24,387 bases of DNA from CAYQMF01 sp964418595 (lineage in GTDB: Bacteria; Planctomycetota; UBA1135; UBA2386), in the NCBI GenBank assembly GCA_964418595.1, contig CAYQMF010000109.1:1-24387 (forward strand), in the 5' to 3' direction. A program made the position numbers and the translations under genes. Positions 24,242 through 24,387 of this stretch are shown here, piece after piece. The notes below the pieces were generated by a model. That model was not told the DNA's origin. It was given only the letters and a program-made list of their open reading frames with translations, and searched no databases. Numbering within the stretch: the first letter of the stretch is position 1; every line of letters begins with the position of its first letter.

Positions 24242-24379
24242 TGCCTGCCCCGTCGCCCGTCGCCCTCGCGGCGGCCTGGGCTGGGCGGGCCGAGAGAGGC
24301 AGGGGCGAAGTGGGGCGGACGGGCCCGACATGCGGCCGCCGCGCGTGACGGGCGACCGACGGGCGACGGGGCAGGCAGG
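24240..24379. repeat. 140-base nested inverted repeat with perfect 23-base arms
   Basis: The arm at 24240-24262 (CCTGCCTGCCCCGTCGCCCG then TCG) is an exact reverse complement of 24357-24379. Within the spacer, CGCGGCGGCC (24267-24276) pairs with GGCCGCCGCG (24334-24343), and CGGGCC (24286-24291) with GGCCCG (24322-24327). The pairs nest in order, so one long, interrupted stem can form. A second copy of GACGGGCGAC at 24347-24356 precedes the right arm. I see no target-site duplication at the ends, no open frame with a recognisable protein and no T-run. Confidence 0.85.
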
Positions 24380-24387
24380 GGGACGGG

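Noticed and set aside
24128..24331. N-terminal extension of the ATL protein through the repeat region
   Set aside because: The extension is only Pro/Arg/Thr repeats from the 9-base tandem array. The ATG at 24125-24127 gives the normal family length.
24240..24379. The nested inverted repeat as an integron attC site
   Set aside because: Length is in range, but no GTTRRRY core or matching R'/R'' boxes are seen and there is no cassette array or integrase.

Overview
The window is GC-rich bacterial chromosome that I read as Planctomycetota. This is an inference from gene content, not from a marker gene. The pointers are a Ser/Thr kinase fused to a formylglycine-generating-enzyme-like (FGE) domain, an ECF sigma factor overlapping a giant alpha-2-macroglobulin, a long FG-GAP propeller protein, and frequent GTG/TTG starts with little Shine-Dalgarno sequence.

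Layout. (1) 1-4259, minus strand: tRNA-Ser(GCU), then a small PEGA-like envelope protein, murD, mcsA, mcsB and the start of clpC. The last three form the McsA-McsB-ClpC arginine-phosphorylation and proteolysis system, here placed behind murD with no ctsR in view. (2) 4462-7465, plus strand: a two-gene polysaccharide O-acetylation unit, an AlgI-type MBOAT and an AlgX/AlgJ-like SGNH protein, 1 base apart. (3) 7640-14447, plus strand: an orphan beta-rich protein with a doubtful start, then an ECF sigma factor sharing a 4-base overlap with a 1627-residue thioester alpha-2-macroglobulin. That protein has an N-terminal cytoplasmic region, three membrane segments and a periplasmic body. (4) 14520-21551, minus strand and visibly less GC-rich: an STPK-FGE receptor kinase, a 14-repeat FG-GAP protein and a di-heme cytochrome c peroxidase. 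The last two overlap by 4 bases and appear to share a C-terminal module. (5) 21847-24127, minus strand: an alkyltransferase-like protein (Trp in place of Cys), a beta-class DNA methyltransferase, a pterin carbinolamine dehydratase and a membrane TPR protein. (6) 24128-24387: non-coding DNA packed with a 4 x 9 bp tandem repeat and two nested inverted repeats, one with perfect 23-bp arms.

Start/stop overlaps of the NTGA type recur: mcsA/mcsB, sigma/A2M, FG-GAP/peroxidase, ATL/methyltransferase, and possibly a 27-codon ORF before the 7640 gene. The best candidates for undescribed biology are the kinase/propeller/peroxidase cassette, the sigma-A2M pair with its internal membrane hairpin, and the structured region at the right end.
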